Positions 36,619-47,186 of a stretch of DNA of 64,000 nt are shown here, piece by piece. This DNA is from Methanobrevibacter woesei. GTDB taxonomy: Archaea > Methanobacteriota > Methanobacteria > Methanobacteriales > Methanobacteriaceae. The translations under genes and the position numbers were made by a program. Each line of letters opens with the position of its first letter. Positions within the stretch are counted from its first letter, which is position 1. Under the pieces are notes generated by a model. The model did not search any database. It was not told the origin of the DNA and worked only from the letters and a program-made list of their open reading frames with translations. The stretch lies in contig NZ_MZGU01000002.1 of assembly GCF_003111605.1 (NCBI RefSeq), positions 148,370-212,369 on the forward strand. The letters are read 5' to 3'.

Positions 36619-37305
36619 TCACATTAAAATAATTAATAATATCTCAATAGCTCTTATAATAATAAATAATGAACTTAAATGTATAATAACTAAAAATGGA
36701 GAACCTGGAGTTCTAAACATTTCAGCTTTTGTTGCAAAAAATGGTGCAACTCCACTTTCACCAATAATACCTATTAACATCAATATAGCCCCAAATATCA
36801 CCATAGGTGATGGAGTTATTTGAGATAAAACAGCTAAACTTAAAGTTCCTGTTGATGCAAGAATAATAGATGCACCACCAAACAATGGTAAACTACACAT
36901 CATAGCTATTAAACCATAATTATAGGCAGAATTCAAAACAGAAGTTTGTTTAACTGCAGATACAATACCAATGTTTAATATACCAATTAAAGCCATGAAC
37001 AAAGTGAAGTTAAACAAATCTCCAGTAATCATTGCACCAGCAGATGCTATACCACAGATAATTGATAAAAATCTTCTTTGTTTAAACTCTTTCTCACCTA
37101 CTGATACCTCAGTATTCTCAAGTGATCCAAAAGAAGCTTCAGTTTGAGTTTCTGTCTTACTAATAGCTATTAAAAATGTAAAAACTAATAAACATGCAAA
37201 AAGGAACAAGTTAAATGGAGTTACATACAAAACAATGTCCCCAAGAGGAATTGTTCCAAGTAAATTACCCCCTAATGCACTTTCAGTAATTGTTGAAAAA
37301 TCCAT
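36619..37305 (-). CDS. ehaH: Eha membrane subunit H (ion-translocating, NuoN/MrpD-like)
   Basis: A 228-residue membrane protein with about six helices. The [23 protein letters not shown] stretch near residue 98 and [23 protein letters not shown] near residue 186 resemble the discontinuous helices of NuoL/M/N and MrpD antiporter-like subunits, cut down to about half their usual length. This is the likely H+ or Na+ translocating subunit. It starts 14 bases after ehaG. Confidence 0.82.
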   Translation of the reverse strand: MDFSTITESALGGNLLGTIPLGDIVLYVTPFNLFLFACLLVFTFLIAISKTETQTEASFGSLENTEVSVGEKEFKQRRFLSIICGIASAGAMITGDLFNFTLFMALIGILNIGIVSAVKQTSVLNSAYNYGLIAMMCSLPLFGGASIILASTGTLSLAVLSQITPSPMVIFGAILMLIGIIGESGVAPFFATKAEMFRTPGSPFLVIIHLSSLFIIIRAIEILLIILM

Positions 37306-37319
37306 AATAACGCCTCAAA

Positions 37320-38015
37320 CTATTTTTTACCAATATCCTCTCTCATAAGCACTCCAATTAATCCAACTTTTGAAGCTACTTTTAATAACAATCCAAATGC
37401 TGAAAGTAATAAACTTAATAACCATAATTCTGGCATTACAAAGTACAATGCAAAACCAATAATCCAGCAACACCATGCAATACCTGAAATAGCACCAACA
37501 CCATCTAAAACAAATACAGGTAATCCTCTTATTTTTCTAGATAAAGCATACAATACCATTCCACCACCAGCTACAGCACCACCAGTAAATCCAGTTAAGA
37601 AAATACCATAACCAATTAAAACTAATGCAATGAAATTAGGAGCAGTAGTCATAATCTCCATATTCAAAGTAAATGAAGTTGGGAATAATGAAGAAGTTGG
37701 TGATAAATTCTTTTTAGGATTTGCTTCAATTTTATGCATCTCTCTTGATAGCAAAATCTCAGAAATCGCCAAGGTTTCTGCTAACTCTACTACTAAACCA
37801 GGCAATACTAAAGCTTCAGCTAAATCAGTACCAACAGCAGAAACAACAACCAGCATAGCTAAACCAACAATATCAGTTAAGATAAGAATATGAATTTCCT
37901 CTCTTTTCATAGCTATTGCCATTGTACCAATAAAACCAATTATTAAACCTGCATAAATAGCTGGTAAATACATTGATAAAAATACATCAGGAACAAACTG
38001 AGGAATAAATACCAT
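37320..38015 (-). CDS. ehaG: Eha membrane subunit G
   Basis: A 231-residue membrane protein with about six hydrophobic segments and a polar loop (SREMHKIEANPKKNLSPTSS). VVELAETLAISEILLSREM near residue 77 is the best-conserved-looking stretch. Start overlaps the stop of ehaF (TAATG). Named by gene order. Confidence 0.74.
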   Translation of the reverse strand: MVFIPQFVPDVFLSMYLPAIYAGLIIGFIGTMAIAMKREEIHILILTDIVGLAMLVVVSAVGTDLAEALVLPGLVVELAETLAISEILLSREMHKIEANPKKNLSPTSSLFPTSFTLNMEIMTTAPNFIALVLIGYGIFLTGFTGGAVAGGGMVLYALSRKIRGLPVFVLDGVGAISGIAWCCWIIGFALYFVMPELWLLSLLLSAFGLLLKVASKVGLIGVLMREDIGKK

Positions 38016-38608
38016 TAGTTATCCCTCCTATTTTGCCTTTCATGTGCTTTCATATCATTAGCTTTAATTTCTCTAGCTACATTTGAAGAATCAACAATAG
38101 CCTTTTTAACATCAGATTTTATATTTTCTGTGTCATGTTTTCTATTCATTGTATAATTAATTGCAAGCCAAGATGCAATAATAAATGACATCATTAAAAT
38201 ACTAGATTCTAAAATTGTATCGAAACCTCTAGTATAATACAATATTTCATCAATTAATCCACCAGGAGATGAATAAATAGATGTTCCAAAGTATGGAGAT
38301 ATAGATGCAATCCATAAAGCTATTGGAGACATATATCCTGTAATCATTCCCAATGAAGCTGCATTTTCAGGATATTGAGGTGAAATAATACCTGGTTCTT
38401 CTAATGGAACTCCGCCCCTATCATAGGGTGCAATAGCTAATCCTTCATCCATTTGACTTTGAGGAGCCGGTCTAACATAAAGCTGATCATCATTTAATTC
38501 AAATGGGATAACAAGACCTGCAATTAGTATAATTCCTAAACATGCTGCAAATAATCTTGGAACATTCTTAGGATTAGCTAATTTATTCCATAAGGTTCCA
38601 ATCCTCAT
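38015..38608 (-). CDS. ehaF: Eha membrane subunit F
   Basis: A 197-residue protein with helices near residues 18-33, 90-105 and 133-150, a long polar region between the first two (about residues 37-85, including DDQLYVRPAPQ) that may face outside, and a charged tail. It resembles the MrpB-like MnhB segment seen in related complexes. It overlaps both neighbours. Named by gene order. Confidence 0.72.
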   Translation of the reverse strand: MRIGTLWNKLANPKNVPRLFAACLGIILIAGLVIPFELNDDQLYVRPAPQSQMDEGLAIAPYDRGGVPLEEPGIISPQYPENAASLGMITGYMSPIALWIASISPYFGTSIYSSPGGLIDEILYYTRGFDTILESSILMMSFIIASWLAINYTMNRKHDTENIKSDVKKAIVDSSNVAREIKANDMKAHERQNRRDN

Positions 38609-38865
38609 AAATCAGCCCCCATTTCTTCAAGACGAATAACTGCTCTAAATAAAATTAAAGTAATAACCACAGTTGTAGCAACAAGAGTTAATAAAGCTAA
38701 AACATGGTTATAAGATAATAAAACTAATGAAATACCAATTGAAGCAATTTCTGTATTAAATAATCTTACAACTGGATCATTAACTCCAGGACCCCAAGCA
38801 GTAGCAAGACTTCCTACAATAGCTAAGAAGATACCAAAATAAAAGAATAATTGAAAATCAATCAT
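38605..38865 (-). CDS. ehaE: Eha membrane subunit E
   Basis: An 86-residue membrane protein with three helices and a PGVNDPVVRLFNTEIASIGISLVLL core. I use the ATG at 38865, which has GGTGAG 5 bases upstream, instead of the GTG that forms part of that ribosome site. It overlaps ehaF (ATGA). Named by gene order. Confidence 0.7.
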   Translation of the reverse strand: MIDFQLFFYFGIFLAIVGSLATAWGPGVNDPVVRLFNTEIASIGISLVLLSYNHVLALLTLVATTVVITLILFRAVIRLEEMGADL

Positions 38866-39130
38866 GTATCTCACCACTATTTACTTTTTTGTGTCTAATT
38901 TCACTAATTTTTACAATTGAAAGTAATAAAACTAAAGTAGATAATGGAGCTGATAATGCAATGAAGAATGCTACATCTAAATATTTAAATAAAACAACAG
39001 CTAACATGAACCCTGCATCTAAAATTGAAAACATAATAACCTTATCAAAAGGCTTTTTCAAAAATATAATACCAAAGGTTCCAATCAACATTAAAGCCAT
39101 TGCTATTATTGTAATAACAAATTCATCCAT
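38858..39130 (-). CDS. ehaD: Eha membrane subunit D
   Basis: A 90-residue membrane protein with three helices and the KKPFDKVIMFSILDAGFMLAVV segment that is recognisable in the Eha D-type family. The acidic/basic end (KISEIRHKKVNSGEIHD) is cytoplasmic by the positive-inside rule. Its end overlaps the start of ehaE. Confidence 0.72.
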   Translation of the reverse strand: MDEFVITIIAMALMLIGTFGIIFLKKPFDKVIMFSILDAGFMLAVVLFKYLDVAFFIALSAPLSTLVLLLSIVKISEIRHKKVNSGEIHD

Positions 39131-39139
39131 TTTAATTCC

Positions 39140-39388
39140 TCAATCTAAAATCACTTCATCATCTAATCTTTTTAAACTATATGCAATAGCATTTGAACTA
39201 ATTGTAGAACAAACGAAAAATACCGCAGCTACAATAAGAGCAAAAGGAGTGTCAATAACTAAAGCAATGAGTGCCGGGACTGTAAAACCTATTACATTTA
39301 AATATAATAATTTTTCAGCCCTATTTCGAGTTATTAATGCTCTTAAGGCTACAAAAATTGTAATAACGCCAATAATCTCCACGTACAT
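39140..39388 (-). CDS. ehaC: Eha membrane subunit C
   Basis: An 82-residue protein with three membrane helices and the loop ITRNRAEKLLYLNVIGF. I place the start at the ATG at 39388, 5 bases after GTGAT; the upstream in-frame codons lie in the ehaB stop region. Named by gene order. Confidence 0.7.
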   Translation of the reverse strand: MYVEIIGVITIFVALRALITRNRAEKLLYLNVIGFTVPALIALVIDTPFALIVAAVFFVCSTISSNAIAYSLKRLDDEVILD

Positions 39389-39393
39389 AAAAA

Positions 39394-39891
39394 TCACTCT
39401 TCCGCATGCCTATTAAATATTTTAGCTATTCTTCCTAAAACTCTTGATGCTCCAGGTTGATCTATGCCTTGAATAGTTAAAATAGCTATAATCATACCAA
39501 CAATAAACATTTCTGGGGTTATACCCACAAATGAAGCAATAAATAAAATCACAGTCATAGTTAATGAACCAATAGTACCTGCATAACCTGGGTCTGCACA
39601 TAAACGGTTACCTATGAAAACTAGAAATGCTGCAATAATACCTCCAGGAATTCCTAAAACCAAATATCCAATAGAAGCTATTAATGTACCTGCAGATGCA
39701 TCTGGAGAACAAAGAATGTTTCCTTGGAAATAACCTCCTGCAATGTCACCATTTCTATTTTTAACATCTTCACCAATATTTTTTGCACCAATAACCCCTG
39801 GCTGTTCAGGAAGTCCCATAAAAGTATCAATTATAACAAAATTTAACCAGCAGACAATTGCTGCTATTATAATTCCTAAAATCTCATTCAT
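39394..39891 (-). CDS. ehaB: Eha membrane subunit B
   Basis: A 165-residue membrane protein with about four helices. A glycine-rich polar loop ([21 protein letters not shown]) follows the first helix, and [13 protein letters not shown] lies near the end. It overlaps ehaA (ATGAATGA). Named by gene order. Confidence 0.74.
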   Translation of the reverse strand: MNEILGIIIAAIVCWLNFVIIDTFMGLPEQPGVIGAKNIGEDVKNRNGDIAGGYFQGNILCSPDASAGTLIASIGYLVLGIPGGIIAAFLVFIGNRLCADPGYAGTIGSLTMTVILFIASFVGITPEMFIVGMIIAILTIQGIDQPGASRVLGRIAKIFNRHAEE

Positions 39892-40219
39892 TTAATAAGA
39901 CCTCCTCAGATTCCTCAGCTGGAGGCTTTGGAAATACATAAAAAAATAAATATTTAACAAATAAAGCTGAACAAACACCAATAATTAATGCAACTAACAT
40001 TCCATTATATGCAAATAAATAATTTAAAACAACAAAGAATGAAAATACCCCAATAGCTATTATAGGAGTGGGATAAAGTGCACTCACATTAAATGAATAC
40101 CTATAAGGTTTTTCAGGCAATAATGGAAGTCTAAGTATTAAAGCAACAACTATTGATGAAAATATAGCAATTAAATAATCTATTATAAAATAGCTTATAT
40201 CCACACCCATATACATCAT
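39884..40219 (-). CDS. ehaA: Eha membrane subunit A, first gene of the operon
   Basis: A 111-residue membrane protein with three helices and a central loop [21 protein letters not shown]. It heads the hydrogenase operon: a TATA box at 40265-40272 and AAGGAGT at about 40229-40235 lie upstream of its paired ATGs. Named by gene order relative to the recognisable N, O, P, Q and J subunits. Confidence 0.76.
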   Translation of the reverse strand: MMYMGVDISYFIIDYLIAIFSSIVVALILRLPLLPEKPYRYSFNVSALYPTPIIAIGVFSFFVVLNYLFAYNGMLVALIIGVCSALFVKYLFFYVFPKPPAEESEEVLLNE

Positions 40220-40527
40220 GTTAACTAGACTCCTTATTAATAATATAATATAGTAAATATAAAATATATAAATATTTTTACTTAAAAATCATTATTATTA
40301 TTGAGTTATGTATAAAATAAAAGTTCATAAACCTATTTTAAATAATATATCCCTAAAAAAATCATTTAAAAAGAAAACTAAAATCATTGAAAGCTTATTA
40401 TATTAAAAATAAAGATTATTTGTAATATAACAAACAAAATTAACATCATATTTTTATATAATAGTACACTATTTATTAAATAATAAATTTGATTAATTTT
40501 TAATAAAAAAGATAAATCGTGATTTAA
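40220..40527. promoter_or_regulatory. Divergent gap carrying the eha promoter
   Basis: No gene seen. On the minus strand TTTATATA at 40265-40272 is a good TATA box. A start about 26 bases on gives roughly a 23-base leader with AAGGAG. The rightward half is plain A/T-rich; GTGAT at about 40520 serves the epimerase on the plus strand. Confidence 0.55.
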
Positions 40528-41460
40528 TTGAACAACAGAAATATTCTTATTACTGGAGGACTTGGTTTTATTGGTTCTCATATTGCAGATGAATTAATTC
40601 CAAATAACACAGTCACCATCCTGGATAACAAATCTACGGGAAAAATAGAAAATTTAAAAGAACCAAATCATAAAAATTTAACAATAATTGAAGAAGACAT
40701 AAACGATGCTGACCTAAACACAATCTTAAAAGATGTAGATTATATATTCCATCTTGCAGCTATGGCCAGTGTACCTTTAAGTGTAGATGATCCTATTGGC
40801 TGTACAAAAAACAATGTAAATGCAACCATCAAATTAATTAATGCTGCAAAAGATGAAGGAGTTAAAAAAATTGTATTTTCCTCTTCTTCAGCTGTTTACG
40901 GTGAAAATAGGAATATGCCATTAAAAGAAACTGAACCTATGATGCCAACTTCCCCATATGCTGCATCAAAAGCTAGTTGTGAAGTTTATATAAACAGTTT
41001 TACTGAGTCCTACGGATTAAATGCAACATCCCTTAGATATTTCAATGTATTTGGACCAAAACAAGATAAAAATTCACAGTATGCAGCAGTTATACCTAAT
41101 TTTATCAGTGCTATTTTAGAAAATGAACAGCCAGTCATTTATGGTGACGGAGAGCAAACCAGAGATTTTGTCTATGTAAAAGATATTGTAAAAGCCAATA
41201 TCGCAGCTGCTGAATCAGATTATAATGGAGTTGTAAATGTAGCTTCTGGAAAGAAAATAACTATAAATAAATTATATGAAATTGTCAAAGAAACCTTAAA
41301 AACAGACATAGAACCAAAATACCTTCCAGAAAGACAAGGTGACATTAAGCATTCCCTTGCAGACACATCTAGAATGAAAAATATTAATTTTGAAGTTGAT
41401 TCCAGCGATTTTGAAAAACAATTAGCTGAAACAGTAAATTGGTTTAAAACCCAATTATAA
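40528..41460 (+). CDS. NAD-dependent UDP-glucose 4-epimerase-like protein
   Basis: A 310-residue extended SDR with TGGLGFIGSH near residue 9, HLAAMASVPLSVDDP near residue 75, SSSSAVYG near residue 117, PYAASK with the catalytic Tyr and Lys near residue 143 and RYFNVFGPKQ near residue 170. It fits GalE/WbpP-type epimerases acting on UDP-hexose or UDP-HexNAc. The start is TTG at 40528 with GTGAT just before. It is a single gene, divergent from eha, and presumably serves pseudomurein or surface glycan synthesis. Confidence 0.87.
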   Translation: MNNRNILITGGLGFIGSHIADELIPNNTVTILDNKSTGKIENLKEPNHKNLTIIEEDINDADLNTILKDVDYIFHLAAMASVPLSVDDPIGCTKNNVNATIKLINAAKDEGVKKIVFSSSSAVYGENRNMPLKETEPMMPTSPYAASKASCEVYINSFTESYGLNATSLRYFNVFGPKQDKNSQYAAVIPNFISAILENEQPVIYGDGEQTRDFVYVKDIVKANIAAAESDYNGVVNVASGKKITINKLYEIVKETLKTDIEPKYLPERQGDIKHSLADTSRMKNINFEVDSSDFEKQLAETVNWFKTQL

Positions 41461-41466
41461 AAAAAG

Positions 41467-41494
41467 AATAGCTATTAATGAAAATATAGCTATT
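41467..41494. repeat. Inverted repeat AATAGCTAT-N10-ATAGCTATT
   Basis: Perfect nine-base arms between the converging ends of the epimerase and the 124-aa gene. T-rich DNA follows on the plus strand (TTTTAACTTATTTTTTAG), so it may act as a terminator. Confidence 0.45.
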
Positions 41495-41506
41495 TTAACT
41501 TATTTT

Positions 41507-41881
41507 TTAGTGGAATCCACAGTTACTGCAAGTTTCACACATTTCTTCATCAGATGGTGGAACTTTACCAGTTTCTTGAAGTAAAACAGAAACAAAATAA
41601 TAGTCTGTTCCATTATCAGAAGATTTTGTAACAGGTGAAATTCCTTTAAACTGTGCACTGATATCTCCAGTATTACCAATATCTACTTTAATTGGTTCAA
41701 ACATTTTAAAACGTTCAAAGTATTCCATAACTTCATTTTTAAGGTCTTCTGGAACTTTAAAATTAAATGAAAGCATATTATCTTCTTTCATTGTAAGACC
41801 AACATAACTTTGATCAATCTCTAAATTAAGTCCTAAATGTTTTTTGAAAATAACTATATTATCAATATTTGATGATGTCAT
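41507..41881 (-). CDS. Conserved hypothetical protein with CxxCxxC tail
   Basis: A 124-residue acidic protein of unknown function. It looks like a single alpha/beta domain (residues 1-105) and ends in CETCSNCGFH, a metal- or Fe-S-binding cluster of three cysteines and a histidine at the extreme C-terminus. The ATG at 41881 is preferred over an upstream TTG because it gives a compact N-terminus and follows the ATT-rich leader. I do not recognise the family with confidence. Confidence 0.65.
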   Translation of the reverse strand: MTSSNIDNIVIFKKHLGLNLEIDQSYVGLTMKEDNMLSFNFKVPEDLKNEVMEYFERFKMFEPIKVDIGNTGDISAQFKGISPVTKSSDNGTDYYFVSVLLQETGKVPPSDEEMCETCSNCGFH

Positions 41882-42104
41882 AAATAACAAATTGCTTTTA
41901 AATATTATATAAATATTGCCCCACTTGTTAGCAATTTATTATAATTTTAATATTTTAAAGAATTATCATAAATCTTAATGAATTATCACGATTTATAATA
42001 AGCTTTAAATAAAAAAAAATTCAAAAATATTTAATGTTATTAAATAATATAATTCTATATAATTTAACTTTTATTTAACAAATTTACTTTATTAGGTGTT
42101 TATT

Positions 42105-42656
42105 TTGAATGAATATAATAAAAATATTGGAAGGAGAATTAGAGAACTAAGAGAACTTTCCGATATATCCACCAAAGAAATTGCAGATTTATTGGACATT
42201 GAAGAGGAATTATACAATAAATATGAAAATGGAGAAACTGATATTCCAGCTAGTTTCTTATATGAACTTGCAAATAAATTTGAAGTTGATTTAGGACTAA
42301 TTTTAACTGGTGAAGAAACTAGAATGAGTATTTTTGATGTAACTCGTGCAAATAAAGGAGTATCAATTAAAAGAAGAAAAGAATACCATTATGAAAATTT
42401 ATGTGAAAGATTCATGCATAAAAAAGCAGAAATGTTTATTGTGACTGTAGATCCTAAAGAAGATGCAGTTCCTTCTTTAAATACCCACCCTGGTCAAGAA
42501 TTTAACTATGTTCTTGAAGGCAGTTTAAAAATATATATTCACAACAATGAAATTGTTTTAAATGAAGGAGATTCCATAATATTCGATTCAAACCATAGAC
42601 ATGCAATGATCGCACTTAATGATAAAAAAGCTAAGTTTTTAGCTGTTATAATGTAA
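42105..42656 (+). CDS. XRE-type regulator with C-terminal cupin
   Basis: A 183-residue protein: an N-terminal helix-turn-helix (about residues 5-60; [23 protein letters not shown], then [13 protein letters not shown]) and a C-terminal cupin barrel (about residues 105-180) with [17 protein letters not shown] and [18 protein letters not shown], which keeps its histidines. The layout suggests a ligand-sensing regulator. The start is TTG at 42105, 6 bases after AGGTG. It sits 20 bases before the acyl-CoA ligase, so it probably controls that operon. Confidence 0.82.
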   Translation: MNEYNKNIGRRIRELRELSDISTKEIADLLDIEEELYNKYENGETDIPASFLYELANKFEVDLGLILTGEETRMSIFDVTRANKGVSIKRRKEYHYENLCERFMHKKAEMFIVTVDPKEDAVPSLNTHPGQEFNYVLEGSLKIYIHNNEIVLNEGDSIIFDSNHRHAMIALNDKKAKFLAVIM

Positions 42657-42675
42657 TTTTAATGAGGTTTTATAT

Positions 42676-44343
42676 ATGACAACCTTAATAGGAGATTTCG
42701 TAAATAGAGTGGATTTTAAATCCTATGAAGATTTTTATGAAAATTTCGAACTAAAATACAACGAAGATTATAACTTCGGTTTTGATGTAGTAGACAAATA
42801 TGCAGAGATAGATCCAGAAAAAGTAGCTTTAATCTGGGTTAATGAAGAAGGCGAAGAACATATTTTCACATTTGAAGATATGAAAAAATACAGTAACAAA
42901 GTTGCAAACTTATTCAAAAGGTTAGGCATTAACAAAGGTGATAAAGTAATGCTTACTTTAAAAAATAGGTATGAATTCTGGTTCTGTATGGTTGCACTTC
43001 ATAAAATTGGAGCTATTGTTATTCCTGCAACACATATGTTGAAACTTCATGATATTGACTTTAGATTAAAAAAAGCTAATGTTAAACTTGTTGTATCCGT
43101 TGAAGAAGATGATTTAATTTCTGATTATAACACTGCAGAAAAAGAATTAAGAATTGACTTGAAAAAATTAGTAATTGAAAGAGATATTGACGGTTGGATT
43201 AACTTTAACAAAGCTATTGAAGAAGAAAGTGATGTTTTCGAAAGACCAACCGGTGAAGATGCAACAAAAGCAGATGAACCATTTTTAATATATTTCACAT
43301 CTGGAACTAGTGGACTTCCAAAAATGGTTGCACATAAACATACTTACAGTTTAGGTCACATCCCTACAGCAAAATATTGGCATAATGTTAAAGAAGATGG
43401 AATCCATCATACTTCTGCAGACACTGGATGGGGAAAAGCTGTTTGGGGAAATCTCTATGGACAATGGATTGCAGGAACCACAGTATTTATCTACGACTAT
43501 GAACGTTTTAATGGAATTAAATTACTTGAAAAAATCATAGAATATAAAGTAAATACCTTCTGTGCACCTCCAACAATCTACAGATTCTTAATTAAAGAAA
43601 ACATTGAAGGATATGATTTCTCTAATCTAAGTTATGTAACTACTGCAGGTGAACCATTACCTCCAGAAGTATCTAAAAAATTCAAAGAAATCTCTGGTTT
43701 AACAATTAAAGAAGGATTTGGACAAACAGAAAGTACTTTAATGATTGGAACCTTCATTTGGCTTGATGCTAAACTTGGTTCTATTGGTAAACCAAGCCCA
43801 TTATTCAATGTAGAGCTTTTAGATAAAGATGGTGAAATCGTAGATATTGGAGATGAAGGAGAAATATCCATAAATGTATCTGAAGGTGTAAAACCAGGAT
43901 TATTTAAAGAATACTATAAAGATCCTGAAAAACAAGCAGCTAGCTGGTATGATGGACATTACCACTGTGGAGATACTGCTTGGATGGATGAAGAAGGATA
44001 TTATCATTTCATAGGAAGAAACGATGACATTATTAAAAGTTCTGGATACCGTATTGGACCATATGAAGTAGAAAGTGCTGTTCTTTCACATGATGCAGTT
44101 TCAAATTGTGCTATTACTGGATATCCTGACCCTATAAGGGGACAAATTGTAAAAGCAACTATCATATTACAACCAGGATATGAAGAAAGTGAAGAACTTA
44201 TTAAAGATATCCAAAACCATGTGAAAAAAACAACTGCTCCATATAAATATCCTAGATTAATTGAGTTTGTTGATGAAATTCCAGAAACAATTAGTGGAAA
44301 AATAAGAAGAGTAGAAATTAGGGAGAAAGATAACTCCAATTAA
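42676..44343 (+). CDS. AMP-forming acyl-CoA synthetase
   Basis: A 555-residue adenylate-forming enzyme. The P-loop is [13 protein letters not shown] near residue 209, GEPL and EGFGQTE lie near residues 323-345, [27 protein letters not shown] near residue 438 is the hinge and lysine-positioning region, and GKIRR near residue 543 holds the catalytic lysine. It resembles medium-chain and acetyl-CoA synthetases. Followed directly by the VOR genes, it likely activates short or branched acids (acetate, isobutyrate, isovalerate, 2-methylbutyrate) for reductive carboxylation. Acid specificity is inferred. Confidence 0.88.
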   Translation: MTTLIGDFVNRVDFKSYEDFYENFELKYNEDYNFGFDVVDKYAEIDPEKVALIWVNEEGEEHIFTFEDMKKYSNKVANLFKRLGINKGDKVMLTLKNRYEFWFCMVALHKIGAIVIPATHMLKLHDIDFRLKKANVKLVVSVEEDDLISDYNTAEKELRIDLKKLVIERDIDGWINFNKAIEEESDVFERPTGEDATKADEPFLIYFTSGTSGLPKMVAHKHTYSLGHIPTAKYWHNVKEDGIHHTSADTGWGKAVWGNLYGQWIAGTTVFIYDYERFNGIKLLEKIIEYKVNTFCAPPTIYRFLIKENIEGYDFSNLSYVTTAGEPLPPEVSKKFKEISGLTIKEGFGQTESTLMIGTFIWLDAKLGSIGKPSPLFNVELLDKDGEIVDIGDEGEISINVSEGVKPGLFKEYYKDPEKQAASWYDGHYHCGDTAWMDEEGYYHFIGRNDDIIKSSGYRIGPYEVESAVLSHDAVSNCAITGYPDPIRGQIVKATIILQPGYEESEELIKDIQNHVKKTTAPYKYPRLIEFVDEIPETISGKIRRVEIREKDNSN

Positions 44344-44364
44344 ATAAAAGATGGTGAAAGTATT

Positions 44365-44649
44365 ATGATAACCGATGGAAACCCTTATCCTGTAATACAT
44401 AAAGAAGAATGCAAAGGATGTCAAAGATGTATAATAGCATGTGCAAAAGATGCTATTAGTCTTAGTAGCGAATTCAATAATGCAGGTTATCCATATGCTT
44501 ATTATAAAGGTGAAGGATGTATAGCATGTAAAGATTGTTATTATACATGCCCTGAACCATTAGCTATTGAGATTTACAACTTTAAAAGACCAAATAATGA
44601 TATTGCAGTAATGATTCAAAGTAAAGTAAGGAGGAAACATAATGAGTAA
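44365..44649 (+). CDS. vorC: 2-oxoacid:ferredoxin oxidoreductase, ferredoxin subunit (VOR-type)
   Basis: A 94-residue two-cluster ferredoxin. The first motif, [11 protein letters not shown], is regular; the second, [14 protein letters not shown], also has four cysteines. VIHKEECKG at the start and [15 protein letters not shown] near residue 65 are typical of VOR/KOR delta subunits. It overlaps the next gene by eight bases. It passes electrons between external ferredoxin and the TPP subunit. Confidence 0.85.
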   Translation: MITDGNPYPVIHKEECKGCQRCIIACAKDAISLSSEFNNAGYPYAYYKGEGCIACKDCYYTCPEPLAIEIYNFKRPNNDIAVMIQSKVRRKHNE

Positions 44650-45700
44650 TCAAATGGTAAAAGGAAATACCGCTGTTATTATTGGTGCAATGTATGCTGG
44701 CTGTGACTGTTTCTTTGGATACCCAATTACCCCAGCTAGTGAAATCTTACACGAAGCATCAAAATATTTCCCAATGGTAGGAAGAAACTTCGTTCAAGCA
44801 GAAAGTGAAGAAGCTTCAATTAACATGATTTATGGTGGAGCAGCTACTGGACACAGAGTAATGACTGCATCCTCTGGACCAGGTATTAGTTTAATGCAAG
44901 AAGGATTCACATATTTAGCAGGAGCAGAATTACCTGCAGTTATTGTAGATATTATGAGAGCAGGACCTGGACTTGGAAATATTGGTCCTGAACAAGGAGA
45001 TTATAATCAAATTGTTAAAGGTGGAGGGCATGGAAACTATAAAAATATAGTTTTAGCTCCAAATAGTGTTCAAGAAATGTGTGATTTAACAATTAAAGCA
45101 TTTGAACTAGCTGATAAATATAAAAACCCTGTTGTAGTATTAGCTGATGGTACTTTAGGCCAAATGGCAGAACCATTAAAATTCCCAACAGAAGCTATTG
45201 AACCAGAGATAGATGACTCATGGGCAGTTCGTGGAAGTAAAGAAACAATGAAAAATCTCGTTACTTCAATCTTCCTTGATTTTAAACAATTAGAAAACTT
45301 TAACTTTGAACTTCAAGAAAAATACGATCTTATTTCAAAAGAAGAAGTTATTACTGAAGAATATCAGCTTGAAGATGCAGATATCGTTTTAGTTTCCTAT
45401 GGAATAAGTAGTAGAATAGCTAGGACTGCTGTAGACAAATCTCGTGAAAAAGGATTAAAAGTAGGATTATTAAGACCAATTACTTTATTCCCATTCCCAG
45501 AAGAAAGAATTAAAGAATTAGGAGATAAAGGAGTTAAATTTATTTCTGTAGAAATGAGTAATGGTCAATTATTAGAAGATATACAACTTGCAGCATGTAG
45601 AAAAGATGATACTTACCTTGTTAACAGAATGGGTGGTAATCTTCTTGAATTAAGAGATGTTTTAGAAAAAATCGATGAAGTTGCAGGATTAAATGATTAA
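44642..45700 (+). CDS. vorB: 2-oxoacid:ferredoxin oxidoreductase, pyrimidine-domain subunit (VOR-type)
   Basis: A 352-residue subunit of the 2-oxoacid oxidoreductase family: [28 protein letters not shown] at the N-terminus, [30 protein letters not shown] near residue 53, and the domain [15 protein letters not shown] near residue 278. It binds the pyrimidine half of TPP together with the following subunit. A GGAGG site lies just before the ATG, which overlaps vorC. Confidence 0.9.
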   Translation: MSNQMVKGNTAVIIGAMYAGCDCFFGYPITPASEILHEASKYFPMVGRNFVQAESEEASINMIYGGAATGHRVMTASSGPGISLMQEGFTYLAGAELPAVIVDIMRAGPGLGNIGPEQGDYNQIVKGGGHGNYKNIVLAPNSVQEMCDLTIKAFELADKYKNPVVVLADGTLGQMAEPLKFPTEAIEPEIDDSWAVRGSKETMKNLVTSIFLDFKQLENFNFELQEKYDLISKEEVITEEYQLEDADIVLVSYGISSRIARTAVDKSREKGLKVGLLRPITLFPFPEERIKELGDKGVKFISVEMSNGQLLEDIQLAACRKDDTYLVNRMGGNLLELRDVLEKIDEVAGLND

Positions 45701-45712
45701 GGATGTGAAAAG

Positions 45713-47173
45713 ATGAGTAAAAAAAGTTTCAGTACAGATAAAGCAAGAAATTTAGACTTAAGAATATTTAAACATCCTGAATCTATTTATGATTCTTTCC
45801 CAAGAAAAGGAGAAACAAATCAAACAACAACCCACTACTGTGCAGGATGTGGACATGGAGTTCTCCATAAATTAATTGGAGAAGTAATGGATGAACTTGA
45901 AATACAAGACAGATCTGTTATGATTTCCCCAGTAGGTTGTGCAGTATTTGCATATTACTACTTTAACTGTGGAAATGTACAAACTGCTCATGGAAGAGCA
46001 CCTGCAGTAGCAACTGGAATTTCCAGAGCTGAAGATAATGCAATTGTAATGAGTTACCAAGGAGATGGAGATTTAGCATCCATTGGATTAAATGAAACCT
46101 TACAAGCAGCTAATCGTGGAGAAAAAATTGTTGTTTTCTTTGTTAACAACACTGTTTATGGTATGACTGGTGGACAAATGGCTCCAACTACTCTTGTTGG
46201 TGAAAAAACAATCACTTCACAAAATGGAAGAGATCCAGCATATGCAGGTTATCCAATACATATGTGTGAGTTAATAAACACTTTAAAAGCACCAGTATAT
46301 ATTGAAAGGGTCTCATTAGCTACTCCTGAAAAAATTAAATTAGCTAAAATGGCTATTAGAAATGCTTTACAAATCCAAAAAGAAGGAAAAGGATATGCAT
46401 TTGTTGAAGTATTATCCCCATGTCCTACTAACCTTAAACAATCCGCATATGATGCTCAAGCATTTATTGAAGAAAAAATGGAAAAAGAATTCCCTGTTAA
46501 AAACTTCAGAAACAGATATGGTGAAGTAGAACCTGTTATTAGACCTGAAAATGATTACAGCATTGAATCTTTAGATGAAATATTTAATGTTGAAAGAGGG
46601 TCTGAAGATGATTTTGTTGATGATCCTGATTTAAAACCATTATCTATTAAAGTTACTGGATTTGGTGGTCAAGGGGTATTAAGTGCTGGTTTAACAATTG
46701 CACAAGCAGCTTGTAGTGAAGGAAAACATGTATCATGGTATCCAAGTTATGGTCCAGAACAAAGAGGAGGAAACTCAAATTGTTCTATTGTAATTTCAGG
46801 AGAAACTATAGGAACACCTGTTGTTGATGACATTGATATTTTAATTGCTTTAAATAAACCATCACTTGAAAAATTCTCCAAAGATGTTAAAGAAGGAGGA
46901 GTTATAATTTACGATTCACGTATTGGAGAATTTACAACTGACAAGGATATTGAAGTAATCGCAGTACCTTCTGTTGAAATAGCTGAAGAACATGGAAATG
47001 CTAGAACAGCAAATACTGCTCTTCTTGGAGTTTTAATGGAATTAAGAAAAAGTATCTCACCTGAAGCTTATGAGAATGCTATTAAACAAATGTTTGCTTC
47101 CAAACCAAAAGTTATCGATGTAAACATTGATGTTTTAAAAGCTGGATCTCAATGGATGAAAGATAACTCATAA
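45713..47173 (+). CDS. vorA: 2-oxoacid:ferredoxin oxidoreductase, fused TPP and gamma subunit (VOR-type)
   Basis: A 486-residue fusion. Residues 30-280 are the TPP-binding subunit: [27 protein letters not shown], and [13 protein letters not shown]...[19 protein letters not shown]. Residues 310-480 are the gamma domain: [20 protein letters not shown] and [20 protein letters not shown]. This fused form is seen in Methanobacteriales VOR. In a hydrogenotroph it should mostly run toward 2-oxoacid synthesis from acyl-CoA, CO2 and reduced ferredoxin. IOR/KOR specificity cannot be excluded. Confidence 0.88.
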   Translation: MSKKSFSTDKARNLDLRIFKHPESIYDSFPRKGETNQTTTHYCAGCGHGVLHKLIGEVMDELEIQDRSVMISPVGCAVFAYYYFNCGNVQTAHGRAPAVATGISRAEDNAIVMSYQGDGDLASIGLNETLQAANRGEKIVVFFVNNTVYGMTGGQMAPTTLVGEKTITSQNGRDPAYAGYPIHMCELINTLKAPVYIERVSLATPEKIKLAKMAIRNALQIQKEGKGYAFVEVLSPCPTNLKQSAYDAQAFIEEKMEKEFPVKNFRNRYGEVEPVIRPENDYSIESLDEIFNVERGSEDDFVDDPDLKPLSIKVTGFGGQGVLSAGLTIAQAACSEGKHVSWYPSYGPEQRGGNSNCSIVISGETIGTPVVDDIDILIALNKPSLEKFSKDVKEGGVIIYDSRIGEFTTDKDIEVIAVPSVEIAEEHGNARTANTALLGVLMELRKSISPEAYENAIKQMFASKPKVIDVNIDVLKAGSQWMKDNS

Positions 47174-47186
47174 AAAATGTGGTTCA

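Noticed and set aside
29498..40219. Reading the hydrogenase cluster as Ehb
   Set aside because: The order (NuoH-like 10th, small 14th, large 15th, six- and ten-cluster polyferredoxins 16th and 17th, HAD protein next) fits Eha; Ehb has its polyferredoxins before the catalytic pair and its NuoH-like subunit after it.
40384..40581. Minus-strand frame of 65 codons overlapping the epimerase start
   Set aside because: It is A/T-rich noise without a ribosome site, partly antisense to a well-supported gene.
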